41,559 nucleotides of DNA from JBAVVD01 sp049697115 (GTDB taxonomy: Bacteria; Acidobacteriota; Aminicenantia; Aminicenantales; UBA4085). Location: the NCBI GenBank assembly GCA_049697115.1, contig JBAVVD010000019.1:1-41559 (forward strand), given 5' to 3'. The notes beneath the pieces are model-generated. The model was not told the origin of the DNA and did not search any database. It worked only from the letters and a program-made list of their open reading frames with translations. Position 1 is the stretch's first letter; each line of letters begins with the position of its first letter. Of the stretch, positions 31,775 through 39,775 are shown one piece after another. The position numbers and the translations under genes are program-made.

Positions 31775-31893
31775 CGGCGCTGAGGCCTCCCTCAAGCCCC
31801 CGTAGCGGAGGGGGGCCCCGTCGGCTTATTCGATGGGGGGAACCGACGGGACTGGTTCCCTGGGGTTCGGGTGCTGAGGGCGGCCCAGCGCCG
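31775..31893. ncRNA. Compact GC-rich structured element, candidate RNA (strand unknown)
   Basis: A perfect 8-base closing stem joins CGGCGCTG (31775-31782) to CAGCGCCG (31886-31893) and encloses about 100 bases. Inside are CCTCC/GGAGG (31786-31790 with 31807-31811), a perfect 8-base stem CCCGTCGG/CCGACGGG (31817-31824 with 31843-31850, 18-base loop) and CTGGG/CCCAG. Together they make a multibranched fold. The GC content drops sharply outside these limits. No reading frame is credible. It sits between the divergent argS and sensor-kinase genes. It could be a small RNA, a cis-regulatory leader or a folded DNA repeat. Confidence 0.4.
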
Positions 31894-32080
31894 TATATAT
31901 TCTGTCACGTCATTTATTGCGTTCGTATTAGTATTTTCATTAATTCAAATATATTATAATAGTATTAAATAAAGAGCCGACTCCTGAGGTTTCTCACGCC
32001 GTTCCCTCTCCGCTCTGGGAGGCGGAAAGTCGCACGGGACACAAAATGGGAATGAAAATAAAGCTTGATAGGAACACAGA

Positions 32081-33967
32081 ATGAAAGACACAAATAAGAC
32101 AAAAGAACAGCTATTCAAAGAAATTCAGGAATTGCGTCATAGAATCGCTGAATTGGAAATTATTGAAGCGACGCGTCAGCGGGCAGAGCAGGCGCTTCAG
32201 GAGAGTGAGAAGAAATATCGATTCCTTGTGGACAATTCCAAGGAGGTTATTCTTATCATCAGCAAAAAAGGGAAGATCCTTTTTGCCAATAACAGTACGC
32301 TGACGAATTATGGTTATTCGAAAGAAGAATTAATCGGCCGGTCGATCATCCATTTCTTAACAAAAGACTGTATCCGGACGGTCTTATATGCGCTTGCCCA
32401 AGAGTTTCTCGGTCATCTTCAACCGGAAATGGAAGTTCAATTTAAATCGAAATCCGGCGAAAAAAGGTATTTAAATGTGGCCCAGGGCTCAACGCCCATC
32501 TATGAAAAAGGAAAATTGGCGGGGGTGATGGTCAGCGCCGGCGATATTACCGAGCGCAAGAGAGCCGAGCGGGTGCTTCGAGAAAGCGAGGAAAAATTCA
32601 GAAATCTTGCCGAACAGTCACCCAATATGATTTTTATAAATAAAAAAGGCCGGATCGTCTACGCCAATGAGAAATGTGAAGAGATAATGGGATATAAAAG
32701 GAAAGAATTCTACTCCCCGGATTTCGACTTCTTTTGCCTGATCGCACCGGAATTCAGGGATGCGACAAAAGAGAGTTTCGGAAAACACATAAAAGGGAAG
32801 GACGTCCCCCCTCTGGAATATGCGCTTCTGACCAGGGAAGGGAAAAGAATCGAAGCGATAATGACAACAAAATTAATAGACTTTGAGGGGGAGAAGGCAA
32901 TCCTTGGCACTGTCACTGACATCACCGAACGTAAAAAAGCCGAGAAAGGGCGGATGGAAAGTGAGGCCCGATACCGCGATCTCATTGAAGCCGCTCGGGA
33001 TGCCATCTTTACGCTTTCGCCGCTAGGAGTGTTCACTTCTGCGAACCGGGCGTCCGAAATGATCACTGGCTGGTCCACACAGGAATGGATCGGGAAGCCT
33101 TTTACGGACCTGTTGGATCCGGATGACATCTCGGTATCCATAGAGCGGTTCAAAGCGCTCCTGGTGGGACGGATGGGGGAACCCATTGAGGTGAATCTCC
33201 GAACGAAAAAGGGGGATAAAGTTCCGGTGGAACTGTATGCAACGCCGCAAATGAAGGAAGGGAAGATCATAGGAATTCTGGGGATCGCCCGTGATATCAC
33301 GCACCGTAAGCAGGCGGAAGAGCAGATCCGAAGGTCCCTGAAGGAAAAGGAAGTGCTTCTCCGAGAGATCCACCACCGCGTCAAGAATAATATGCAAGTG
33401 ATATCCAGCCTTCTGCGCCTTCAGGCGGAACAGATCAGCGACGCTAATTTTCGGGAAATGCTCAATGCCAGCCAGAGCCGTATCCGCTCGATGGCCCTGG
33501 TCCATGAAAAACTCTATAAATCTAAAGACTTATCCCACATTAATTTCTTTGACTATATCCAAAGTTTAGCCGCTCATCTATTCCAATTCAATCAAGTTCG
33601 TCAAGATTTGATTCAACTCAAGATCAATGTTGGGAATGTGTTCCTGGATATTCAGACGGCGATTCCTTGCGGGCTTATTATTAACGAATTGATCTCGAAT
33701 TCCCTGAAGCATGCATTCCCCGGTGTTCAGAACGGGGAGATCGTTGTGGAATTGCATCCCTTGGAAGAACATATGTTCCGGATGGCGGTCAGAGATAATG
33801 GAGTGGGACTTCCGAAGGATATGGATATACGGAATCCAAAATATTTTGGTTTGCAGATTGTGATCATGTTGGTGGAGCAGCTGGAAGGAAGCGTGGAGGT
33901 CCAAAGAGAGGGCGGCACCACTTTTAAAATTGTCTTTAAGGAATTGAAATACAAGTCCAGACTTTAA
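32081..33967 (+). CDS. Soluble sensor histidine kinase with three PAS domains (HisKA_2 type)
   Basis: A 628-residue protein with no membrane helices. An N-terminal coiled coil (residues 1-42) leads into three PAS/PAC units at about 43-160, 165-285 and 293-413, each ending in a DITERKxAE-like linker. A HisKA_2 dimerisation domain follows, with the phospho-accepting His in REIHHRVKNNMQVISSLLRL (about residue 431). The HATPase domain has the N-box INELISNSLKHAF, the G1 box DNGVGLPKD and a G2-like segment GLQIV. It probably senses a cytoplasmic signal (redox, oxygen or ligand). No response regulator is adjacent. The ribosome-binding site is weak (AGGA). Confidence 0.93.
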   Translation: MKDTNKTKEQLFKEIQELRHRIAELEIIEATRQRAEQALQESEKKYRFLVDNSKEVILIISKKGKILFANNSTLTNYGYSKEELIGRSIIHFLTKDCIRTVLYALAQEFLGHLQPEMEVQFKSKSGEKRYLNVAQGSTPIYEKGKLAGVMVSAGDITERKRAERVLRESEEKFRNLAEQSPNMIFINKKGRIVYANEKCEEIMGYKRKEFYSPDFDFFCLIAPEFRDATKESFGKHIKGKDVPPLEYALLTREGKRIEAIMTTKLIDFEGEKAILGTVTDITERKKAEKGRMESEARYRDLIEAARDAIFTLSPLGVFTSANRASEMITGWSTQEWIGKPFTDLLDPDDISVSIERFKALLVGRMGEPIEVNLRTKKGDKVPVELYATPQMKEGKIIGILGIARDITHRKQAEEQIRRSLKEKEVLLREIHHRVKNNMQVISSLLRLQAEQISDANFREMLNASQSRIRSMALVHEKLYKSKDLSHINFFDYIQSLAAHLFQFNQVRQDLIQLKINVGNVFLDIQTAIPCGLIINELISNSLKHAFPGVQNGEIVVELHPLEEHMFRMAVRDNGVGLPKDMDIRNPKYFGLQIVIMLVEQLEGSVEVQREGGTTFKIVFKELKYKSRL

Positions 33968-34028
33968 GATAGTCAGAGGTGAGATAGAAACACATGAAGT
34001 TCCCTTTACTTTTCGTGCTCCGGTAACA

Positions 34029-34673
34029 TCAAAAACCAAGCTCCTCTCCCACAAGAACGACCGTGAGTCGACCAGGAATCATGCTGGCCTCAAGAATCAC
34101 CAGCTGGCTGCATATCCGGTGAGGTGGAGTGCAGTAGGGCTCCTGGCAGCAACCTTTCTTGTAACAGGGTGTCATGATGTTAATTCTGACTGCATTCAGC
34201 GGAGCTGTATAATTCTTTATCCTCGACACGGCCTCCTCCACGGTGTTGACGACCTTGTTCATACCAACCAGAAGAATGACTTTCTCCGGACCGAATATCA
34301 TGGCTGCCACGCGGTTTCCAATGCCATCCATATTGACAAGTTTTCCGTCAATGGTGATGGCGTTGCTGCTGGCGATATACACATCCGCCAGAAGTCCCTG
34401 TTTTCTCATTTCCCAAACCTCTTCTTTTGTGACGCCCTCTTTATATCTGTCAAGCAGCCGAATTTTCTTTTTCCGCAGCGCATCCACCAGACCGGATTCG
34501 AGAATAGACTCTGACCCTCCCAGTCCGACAAGGGAATCGTCCGGGATCATCTTGAGAATGGAGGCTACCGCCTGGTTAGAGTTCTCAAAATATATCCCGT
34601 CCATATTCCGTCTTTTCAGATTTTTGATGATTTCTTCGGCTTGCGCCAGGTAGATTGTTTTCTTCTTCTCCAT
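34029..34673 (-). CDS. LUD domain protein (LutC/DUF162 family)
   Basis: A 214-residue protein from the ATG at 34673, which follows AAGGAG. The frame is open much further upstream, but that extension (34976-34676) is unlike the family and lacks a ribosome-binding site. Family features: SLVGLGGSESILESGLVDAL, VYIASSNAITIDGKLVNMDG and NRVAAMIFGPEKVILLVGMNK. LUD proteins take part in lactate utilisation with iron-sulfur partners (LutA/LutB), but many stand-alone members have no known role. The C-terminus has a Cys-rich segment (CYKKGCCQEPYC) that could bind a metal or cluster. A cupin gene lies 160 bases upstream on the same strand. Confidence 0.88.
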   Translation of the reverse strand: MEKKKTIYLAQAEEIIKNLKRRNMDGIYFENSNQAVASILKMIPDDSLVGLGGSESILESGLVDALRKKKIRLLDRYKEGVTKEEVWEMRKQGLLADVYIASSNAITIDGKLVNMDGIGNRVAAMIFGPEKVILLVGMNKVVNTVEEAVSRIKNYTAPLNAVRINIMTPCYKKGCCQEPYCTPPHRICSQLVILEASMIPGRLTVVLVGEELGF

Positions 34674-34833
34674 GCCTTCTCCTTTAGACGATTCTATCTG
34701 TTTTTGAAGTCGCAAAGCTTTTATCTCCATATCATGAAATGGACACCCTACCATGTCAGATACAACAAAGTCCCTTATCATCCGCTTTGAATCGCCTGAC
34801 ATCCTTGGGATCGTTTGACTTATAAAGATTTTT

Positions 34834-35157
34834 CTATGCCAGATAATCCTCCCGGGCGGGTGAAAAAATTTCAATGACAACAGAATCTTCCAGGACTTCA
34901 ACCCCATGTTCGATGTTTCCGGAGATATTCCAACCGTCACCCGGTTGGGCATCAAAGCGTTCTCCGGCAATGACAAATTTCATGTGACCTGAGACCAAAT
35001 ACCCTGTCTGCTCATGGAAATGCGTATGCATCGGGATGATGCTGCCTTTCTCCAGATGGAATTCTGTTAAGTGCGTTTTTTCACCGAAAGCCAGAGTCTT
35101 GAAATGAACTCCCTCCCGGGCGGTTTTATAACCCGATTGGCTTTTCTTGTAAAACAT
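34834..35157 (-). CDS. Cupin-domain protein
   Basis: A 107-residue single-domain cupin. The metal-binding motif appears as PMHTHFHEQTGYLVSGHMKF, followed by the second motif GDGWNISGNIEHGVEVLEDS. AGGAAG lies before the ATG. Small cupins of this kind bind a divalent metal and often a small ligand or act as isomerase-like enzymes; the substrate here is not evident. It precedes the LUD gene and may share its transcript. Confidence 0.88.
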   Translation of the reverse strand: MFYKKSQSGYKTAREGVHFKTLAFGEKTHLTEFHLEKGSIIPMHTHFHEQTGYLVSGHMKFVIAGERFDAQPGDGWNISGNIEHGVEVLEDSVVIEIFSPAREDYLA

Positions 35158-35586
35158 GATGACTTCCTTTCTGAATAATCCCGGAAAGTCCGTTAACCCA
35201 AAATTGTGGGCGGAAACTCAGGCGCAGCGATCCATTCATAAATAATAAGAATGCTGAAAAAAGGGACATCGCCTCCTCTGGAACACACACTTTCCGATAT
35301 TCTCCTGAATGTTCCTCCACTCAAAGAATGATCAAAAATATTTTTTAAAGTGAAATCGAACGTTACCATTCATTAATACGAGAGATTCATGACAAGGTTT
35401 CAGAGATTTTTAAGATGACGATTTTCCTTGTCCACATCCAGGCATCGCCTCCAGATCGGATGAGGAAGAAGTCGAATGAACGAATAGAGTTTACCGGCCG
35501 GATTATGTAATGACCGATGAGGATCTTGGGCATTACGATTTGACGCGAATTCCGTCGAAGAGCTTCGTCCCGACGGAAGCCAAGGA
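35158..35586. other. Intergenic stretch with no recognisable feature
   Basis: These 429 bases between the cupin start and the LuxR 3' end contain only short frames without ribosome-binding sites or recognisable similarity. I see no strong hairpin, repeat or RNA gene. Confidence 0.4.
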
Positions 35587-36552
35587 TCAAGAATCTGAAC
35601 TGAAATGAAAGAGGGCCGCCAACTGCACCCTGTTGCTGACACCGGTTTTCCGAAAGATGTTGGAGATATGGTCCTTGACCGTGGGCACGGAGATAAAAAG
35701 AGCCTTCTCGATCTCCTTGTTCGTTTTTCCATGACAGATCAGCCGGACGATCTCTTTCTCACGATGGCTAATGCCATATTCGTCGATGAGGGACTGAAAC
35801 CGCTTTTCCTGTAACGGGCCGGATTCGTCGCGAGGATAAATGACGCCAATCAGGCGATCCAGAAATAATAGGCAGGCCATAGTGAACAGAAATATCGGAG
35901 TGATGGATAAAAGGCCCGCGGCCGAGTCGTCGAGGGCGTCGAATATGTTCATAAGATCAACAGCAAGACTGGTGATGACAATCAGGGCAAGCGTCCGTCC
36001 GGCCCATTTTAAATACTTCGTTTGGACCTGGCTCAGATGAGAAAAGCGCCGGCTTTGCGCCCGCAGGGCGACGGCGATCAGGCTGCCGTAGAAGGCGAGA
36101 AGAGAGATGAGAAGAGCATACGTTTCGAGCTGGTTTCGAAGATTGCCCTTGATTGAGAAGAATGAAGCCGCATTCAAGAAACGGAAAAAAATTGGAATCA
36201 GTTGAATTCCCCAGAACAAAAAGAGCCATGAACGCCGCCAGGACTCCCTCTGCAGTAAGAGAAAAAGACGAATCAAGAAAAACGCTATCAGGGCCAGCAT
36301 CACCGGCGTCTGCAGATAGTAAACGAGGCGGATAACGCGCCACACGGAGTGCTGCAGTACAATCTCGTCATTGATAGCGAAATATCCAAAAATAAAAGTT
36401 GGCGTCAGGTGATACAAAAGCAGAGAGAAAGCAATGATGAAAATTTTCTGGAAGCGGAGGCGGATGCGCTGGTAAGAAAGGAACGACCGTGTCAGGACGA
36501 TCAGACTCAATCCCATGGTCGTCATGGCCCAAAAAAAAGTCACATGCCTCAC
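35587..36552 (-). CDS. Membrane-bound LuxR-family regulator (multi-helix sensor plus GerE-type HTH)
   Basis: A 321-residue protein. Seven or so hydrophobic segments span residues 1-230. The C-terminal about 60 residues form a LuxR/GerE DNA-binding domain (ISHREKEIVRLICHGKTNKE, then ISVPTVKDHISNIFRKTGVS). It presumably senses a membrane or extracytoplasmic signal and regulates nearby genes without a separate kinase. The longest frame starts with GTG; an internal ATG at 36525 is an alternative, and neither has a clear ribosome-binding site. It is divergent from the CocE/S15 hydrolase gene, with a dyad between them. Confidence 0.88.
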   Translation of the reverse strand: MRHVTFFWAMTTMGLSLIVLTRSFLSYQRIRLRFQKIFIIAFSLLLYHLTPTFIFGYFAINDEIVLQHSVWRVIRLVYYLQTPVMLALIAFFLIRLFLLLQRESWRRSWLFLFWGIQLIPIFFRFLNAASFFSIKGNLRNQLETYALLISLLAFYGSLIAVALRAQSRRFSHLSQVQTKYLKWAGRTLALIVITSLAVDLMNIFDALDDSAAGLLSITPIFLFTMACLLFLDRLIGVIYPRDESGPLQEKRFQSLIDEYGISHREKEIVRLICHGKTNKEIEKALFISVPTVKDHISNIFRKTGVSNRVQLAALFHFSSDS

Positions 36553-36587
36553 GCCAGAAGTTTAGCACAGCTCCGGAAGATATACAA

Positions 36588-36622
36588 AAATCCGATGCCT
36601 TACCCCTCCTTTAGTCGGATTT
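36588..36622. promoter_or_regulatory. Inverted repeat between the LuxR regulator and the hydrolase
   Basis: AAATCCGA (36588-36595) and TCGGATTT (36615-36622) are perfect 8-base inverted arms with 19 bases between them. The site lies in the 207-base divergent region and is a candidate binding site for the membrane LuxR regulator; this role is inferred from position alone. Confidence 0.35.
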
Positions 36623-36709
36623 TACGCAACCCGACTTTTGGCGGATTGTCCTCCGGCAAGAAACCGTGTAGAAAAGAGGAGACGAAACGATTCGTCCACA
36701 GGAGTTCAA

Positions 36710-36763
36710 ATGACCAAGCCAGATGTGGTCAGAAAAATCTCGAAACAAGGAGGTCTCTCATGA
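36710..36763 (+). CDS. 17-codon upstream ORF coupled to the hydrolase gene
   Basis: AGGAG with 5-base spacing precedes an ATG opening MTKPDVVRKISKQGGLS. Its TGA overlaps the hydrolase ATG as ATGA, and the hydrolase ribosome-binding site AAGGAGG lies inside this ORF. Translation of this leader would therefore govern access to the main start. Confidence 0.35.
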   Translation: MTKPDVVRKISKQGGLS

Positions 36764-38673
36764 CTCATTTATCAACCAGGGCGCTCCGATCGGCGTTTCC
36801 ATCCGGCCTTGCCAGGATCATCAAATGGCTGGCTATTATGGCCATTCTGATATTCGGATGTCAGCCATTGCCATCCTCAGGCCAGGCCGGAGAAAAGGTC
36901 TCACGGTCGGGAGAGTATCGCGGCTATTCCGCCGCGGTCTATGACAGTTGGGTTCGAAGTTCGACCTATCTCACCATGCGGGATGGAATCAAGATCGCTC
37001 TGGATATCTTTCGCCCGACGAAAAACGGGAAAACAGCGGAGATAAAGCTGCCCGTCGTCTGGAGCCTCAAACGCTATCAACGCGCCTCCCTCGTGAACGA
37101 CAAGGTCAGTGGTCTCTTCGTCCAAGACGGTCCTCACATGACTGCGTTGCTGGCACATGGATACGTGCTGGCCGCTGCGGACTCGCGGGGAACAGGGGCC
37201 TCATTTGGAGTATGTGAGGGAGTGTATACCGAGACGGATGCCCTTGACGCCTATGAGATAACCGAGTGGCTGGCTTCCCAACCTTGGTCAGACGGCAGGA
37301 TCGGCATGGTCGGAAGCTCGTATGAGGGGACCAACCAGCTCATGGCGGCCGCCAAAAAGCCTCCCCATTTGAAAGCGATTATGCCGGCCATGACCATGTT
37401 TGACATATATGATCTGGTCTATCCCGGCGGTATTTTTCGCTATGATTTGGTCAAGACCTGGAGCGAACTCACCAAGTGGATTGATACGATGAAAGCGCCG
37501 GCGCCTGTGGACGAAGACACGGAGCGAAAACTTTTAAAGGAAGCTCTTGTCCGGCGTCCGCAAAATAGATTCGCCTATGATATCATCTCTCCCCTCAAGT
37601 ATCGGGATGACATGGACGCTTTGACCGGCCGACAGATTTATCAGACTTGGCAGCCGGCTGGATTCATTCGGGAGATCAATCAGTCGGGAGTGGCCGTTTA
37701 CCTCCTCTGCGGCTGGACCGACGCCTATATCCGCGATGCGTTTCTGATGTTCAAGAATTTGGGCCCGCGATTCAAAATGATCGTTTTGGATTGCTCTCAT
37801 TCTCCCAGGGATCCTTCGATTCTCCCCGAAGCGATCAACATTCTCATCTCTGAACAGTTGCGCTGGTTCGACTACTGGCTGAAGGGGATCGATAATGGCG
37901 TAATGAATGAGGCGCCGATCCAGTTCCAGACGAACATTGAGGCCACAACGAGAATCTGGCGAACCGCCGCCCGCTGGCCTCTGCCCGAGACGAAGACACA
38001 GAGCTATTTCTTTCAATCCGGCCCATCCGGAAGCGTATCCTCCGTGAATGACGGAAGACTGACGACCGATTCCCCACGAGAGGGAACCGGGGAGGATTGT
38101 TATATCGTTGATTATTCCAGCACTTCCGGACAGAAAACACGTTGGGATAACACCGTGGCCGGAGATTTTGACTGCTCGGATATGACGGCTTGCGACGTCA
38201 GAGGATTGACCTATACGACCGCGCCTCTGGCCGAGGACATGGAGATCACCGGCCATCCGATTTTGCATCTATGGATAAGCTCCTCGGCTGAAGACGGGGA
38301 CTTCATCGCTTTCCTTGAAGAAATCGATTCCAAAGGAGTCAGCCGCTATGTTAGCGAGGGGTGTCTCCGTGCCTCCCACCGGGCCTTGGGCCGGCCTCCC
38401 TACGAAAATTTCGGCCTTCCCTATCATGGAAGCGCCAAAAAGGACATCCTCTCCTTGATCCCCTCCATCCCTACGGAACTTGTTTTCGATTTGCTGCCCA
38501 CATCCACTGTCTTCAACGCCGGCAACCGTCTCCGAGTCACCATCGTCTGTGCGGACAAAGACAACCTGGAAACGCCCGTGGCCAATCCCGCCCCCCGAAT
38601 AGCTGTTTTCCGGAACGCGAAGGCGGCCTCCCGGCTCGACTTGCCGATTATTCCCCGGGGTTCCCAGAATTGA
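36760..38673 (+). CDS. CocE/NonD (peptidase S15 family) lipoprotein hydrolase
   Basis: A 637-residue protein starting at the ATG after AAGGAGG; the frame extends upstream to 36349 but without similarity. A hydrophobic N-terminus with FGC suggests a lipoprotein. The alpha/beta-hydrolase part contains the oxyanion segment ADSRGTGASFG, the nucleophile motif GMVGSSYEGTN (Ser at about residue 186), the acid in CGWTDAYIRDAF and the His in LDCSHSPRD. The C-terminal half is the S15 jelly-roll domain (MEITGHPILHLWISSSAEDGD, NRLRVTIVCAD). Family members cleave X-Pro dipeptides, acyl esters or beta-lactam amides. The exact substrate is unknown. It is probably controlled by the divergent LuxR regulator. 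Confidence 0.92.
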   Translation: MTHLSTRALRSAFPSGLARIIKWLAIMAILIFGCQPLPSSGQAGEKVSRSGEYRGYSAAVYDSWVRSSTYLTMRDGIKIALDIFRPTKNGKTAEIKLPVVWSLKRYQRASLVNDKVSGLFVQDGPHMTALLAHGYVLAAADSRGTGASFGVCEGVYTETDALDAYEITEWLASQPWSDGRIGMVGSSYEGTNQLMAAAKKPPHLKAIMPAMTMFDIYDLVYPGGIFRYDLVKTWSELTKWIDTMKAPAPVDEDTERKLLKEALVRRPQNRFAYDIISPLKYRDDMDALTGRQIYQTWQPAGFIREINQSGVAVYLLCGWTDAYIRDAFLMFKNLGPRFKMIVLDCSHSPRDPSILPEAINILISEQLRWFDYWLKGIDNGVMNEAPIQFQTNIEATTRIWRTAARWPLPETKTQSYFFQSGPSGSVSSVNDGRLTTDSPREGTGEDCYIVDYSSTSGQKTRWDNTVAGDFDCSDMTACDVRGLTYTTAPLAEDMEITGHPILHLWISSSAEDGDFIAFLEEIDSKGVSRYVSEGCLRASHRALGRPPYENFGLPYHGSAKKDILSLIPSIPTELVFDLLPTSTVFNAGNRLRVTIVCADKDNLETPVANPAPRIAVFRNAKAASRLDLPIIPRGSQN

Positions 38674-38857
38674 AGAACCGATTCAAGAGGCATCGTGCAT
38701 CTGAATCCCTCTGGATTGAATCTTTGAGGTGTTTGCCCTGCTTTAATTCATCTGGCTTTATTTCATCAATGATTTTTGCATCCACCCAGTAAATTCTATT
38801 CTGGCCTTCCCTTTCATAAGGGATCAAGGTCTGGTTGCGAAGGATAAAAACAGCCTG
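38648..38857 (-). pseudogene. In-frame open segment downstream of the SnoaL-like gene (fossil?)
   Basis: Directly after the TAG of the 38858-39400 gene the same frame stays open for 69 codons (QAVFILRNQTLIPYEREGQN, then YWVDAKIIDEIKPDELKQGK) and has no Met. The composition is protein-like. It is either the remnant of another gene, cut by a deletion, or a former C-terminal extension separated by a nonsense mutation. Its end overlaps the hydrolase 3' end. No family is recognised. Confidence 0.3.
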
Positions 38858-39400
38858 CTATTTCTCTTCTTTCTTTTCAAACAGCCCCGAATAATATTTT
38901 CTCACATAATTCTCGGGGATTCTGTCGATCGGATAAGCCCCATGCATCAGCACATGGACCCAACGGCCGTCCCTTTTCTCCAGCACGCCGGTCTGGAAAA
39001 CGTTTTTCAGACAAGACTCCCGGCCTTTGTAGGAGCCGCAGTCATCGAGAAAGCAGGAATACCAGGCCACATCACCGGAGTGTGAAAATACGATGCGCAG
39101 GTCCCTGAATTCGAAGCGTGTTCCCCGGAAATCGGGATCCTTCCACTGTTCGGCATACTTCTTGAAATTTTCCAGACCCACTATCAGACTGTCGGAAAAC
39201 AGCCAGAAATGAAACATGTTGTCGGCCCACAAGCGGAACATGGCGTCGAAATCCTTCTCAATGGCCCAACCGATTGATTGCTCGATGCTTTTTTTCACCG
39301 CTTCATAATCGGGAGACGTGTCCGACGCGGCCGCCGTGCTTCCGGCAATAAGGACAAAAATGAGAAGAACAAGGGAGATTCCAGAAAAACGCTTTTTCAT
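38858..39400 (-). CDS. Secreted SnoaL-like (NTF2-fold) protein
   Basis: A 180-residue protein with a signal peptide (MKKRFSGISLVLLIFVLIAG..., cleavage near residue 25) and a strong ribosome-binding site (AAAGGAGG). The mature part has the NTF2-like pattern: a helix pair (YEAVKKSIEQSIGWAIEKDF, MFRLWADN), strands with RDLRIVFSHSGDVAWYSCFL and a C-terminal RDGRWVHVLMHGA. This is the DUF4440/SnoaL_3 signature. Such proteins bind small hydrophobic ligands or act as accessory domains; no catalytic function can be claimed. The cysteines in CFLDDCGSYKGRESC could form disulfides. Confidence 0.85.
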   Translation of the reverse strand: MKKRFSGISLVLLIFVLIAGSTAAASDTSPDYEAVKKSIEQSIGWAIEKDFDAMFRLWADNMFHFWLFSDSLIVGLENFKKYAEQWKDPDFRGTRFEFRDLRIVFSHSGDVAWYSCFLDDCGSYKGRESCLKNVFQTGVLEKRDGRWVHVLMHGAYPIDRIPENYVRKYYSGLFEKKEEK

Positions 39401-39446
39401 ATTCGACCTCCTTTACTTACTCCTTGAGAGATGTGATACTTTCATT

Positions 39447-39773
39447 TCAGATAAGAAAAATGGCTAATTTCTTCAGCGTGTCATTATAGAATCCGAGGGC
39501 AATTTTTTCAAGGAAATCAAGGGATTTTGGGCTCTCATGACAGCTGATAGGTATCTCGTTGAATTCGTAAGTCTGATCCAGGTCTGCTTTTTCCTTGGAT
39601 TCCAGGGTTCCGTTAATATACTTTCAGAAGTCCGATAAGCCGTTTTTAACCAGACCTTCGGCAATTTCGATTCGCAGGATTTTCGCATTGCGCGCCCAGG
39701 AGCTTGAGGAAAATCCTTCGATCAGGGAATTCAACTTCTCGATGGCGTCTTTTTTCGCTGAGTCGGGCGGAGT
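39447..39773 (-). pseudogene. Broken helical-repeat protein gene, C-terminal fragment with internal stop
   Basis: Downstream of the aldo/keto reductase stop a different frame reads PPDSAKKDAIEKLNSLIEGF, then NAKILRIEIAEGLVKNGLSD, then a TGA at 39626-39624. The same frame continues with KYINGTLESKEKADLDQTYE and LDFLEKIALGFYNDTLKKLA to a TGA at 39449-39447. The heptad-like helices resemble the ends of zinc-finger/HEAT-like repeat proteins. There is no start codon and no ribosome-binding site. It is a decayed C-terminus whose upstream part was replaced by the reductase gene. Confidence 0.5.
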
Positions 39774-39775
39774 TT

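Noticed and set aside
34676..34976. N-terminal extension of the LUD protein by 101 residues
   Set aside because: The extension has no similarity to the family and no ribosome-binding site, whereas AAGGAG precedes the ATG at 34673.
36349..36759. 137-residue upstream extension of the S15-type hydrolase frame
   Set aside because: It lies antisense to the LuxR gene and its promoter region, and the AAGGAGG site plus signal peptide mark the start at 36760.
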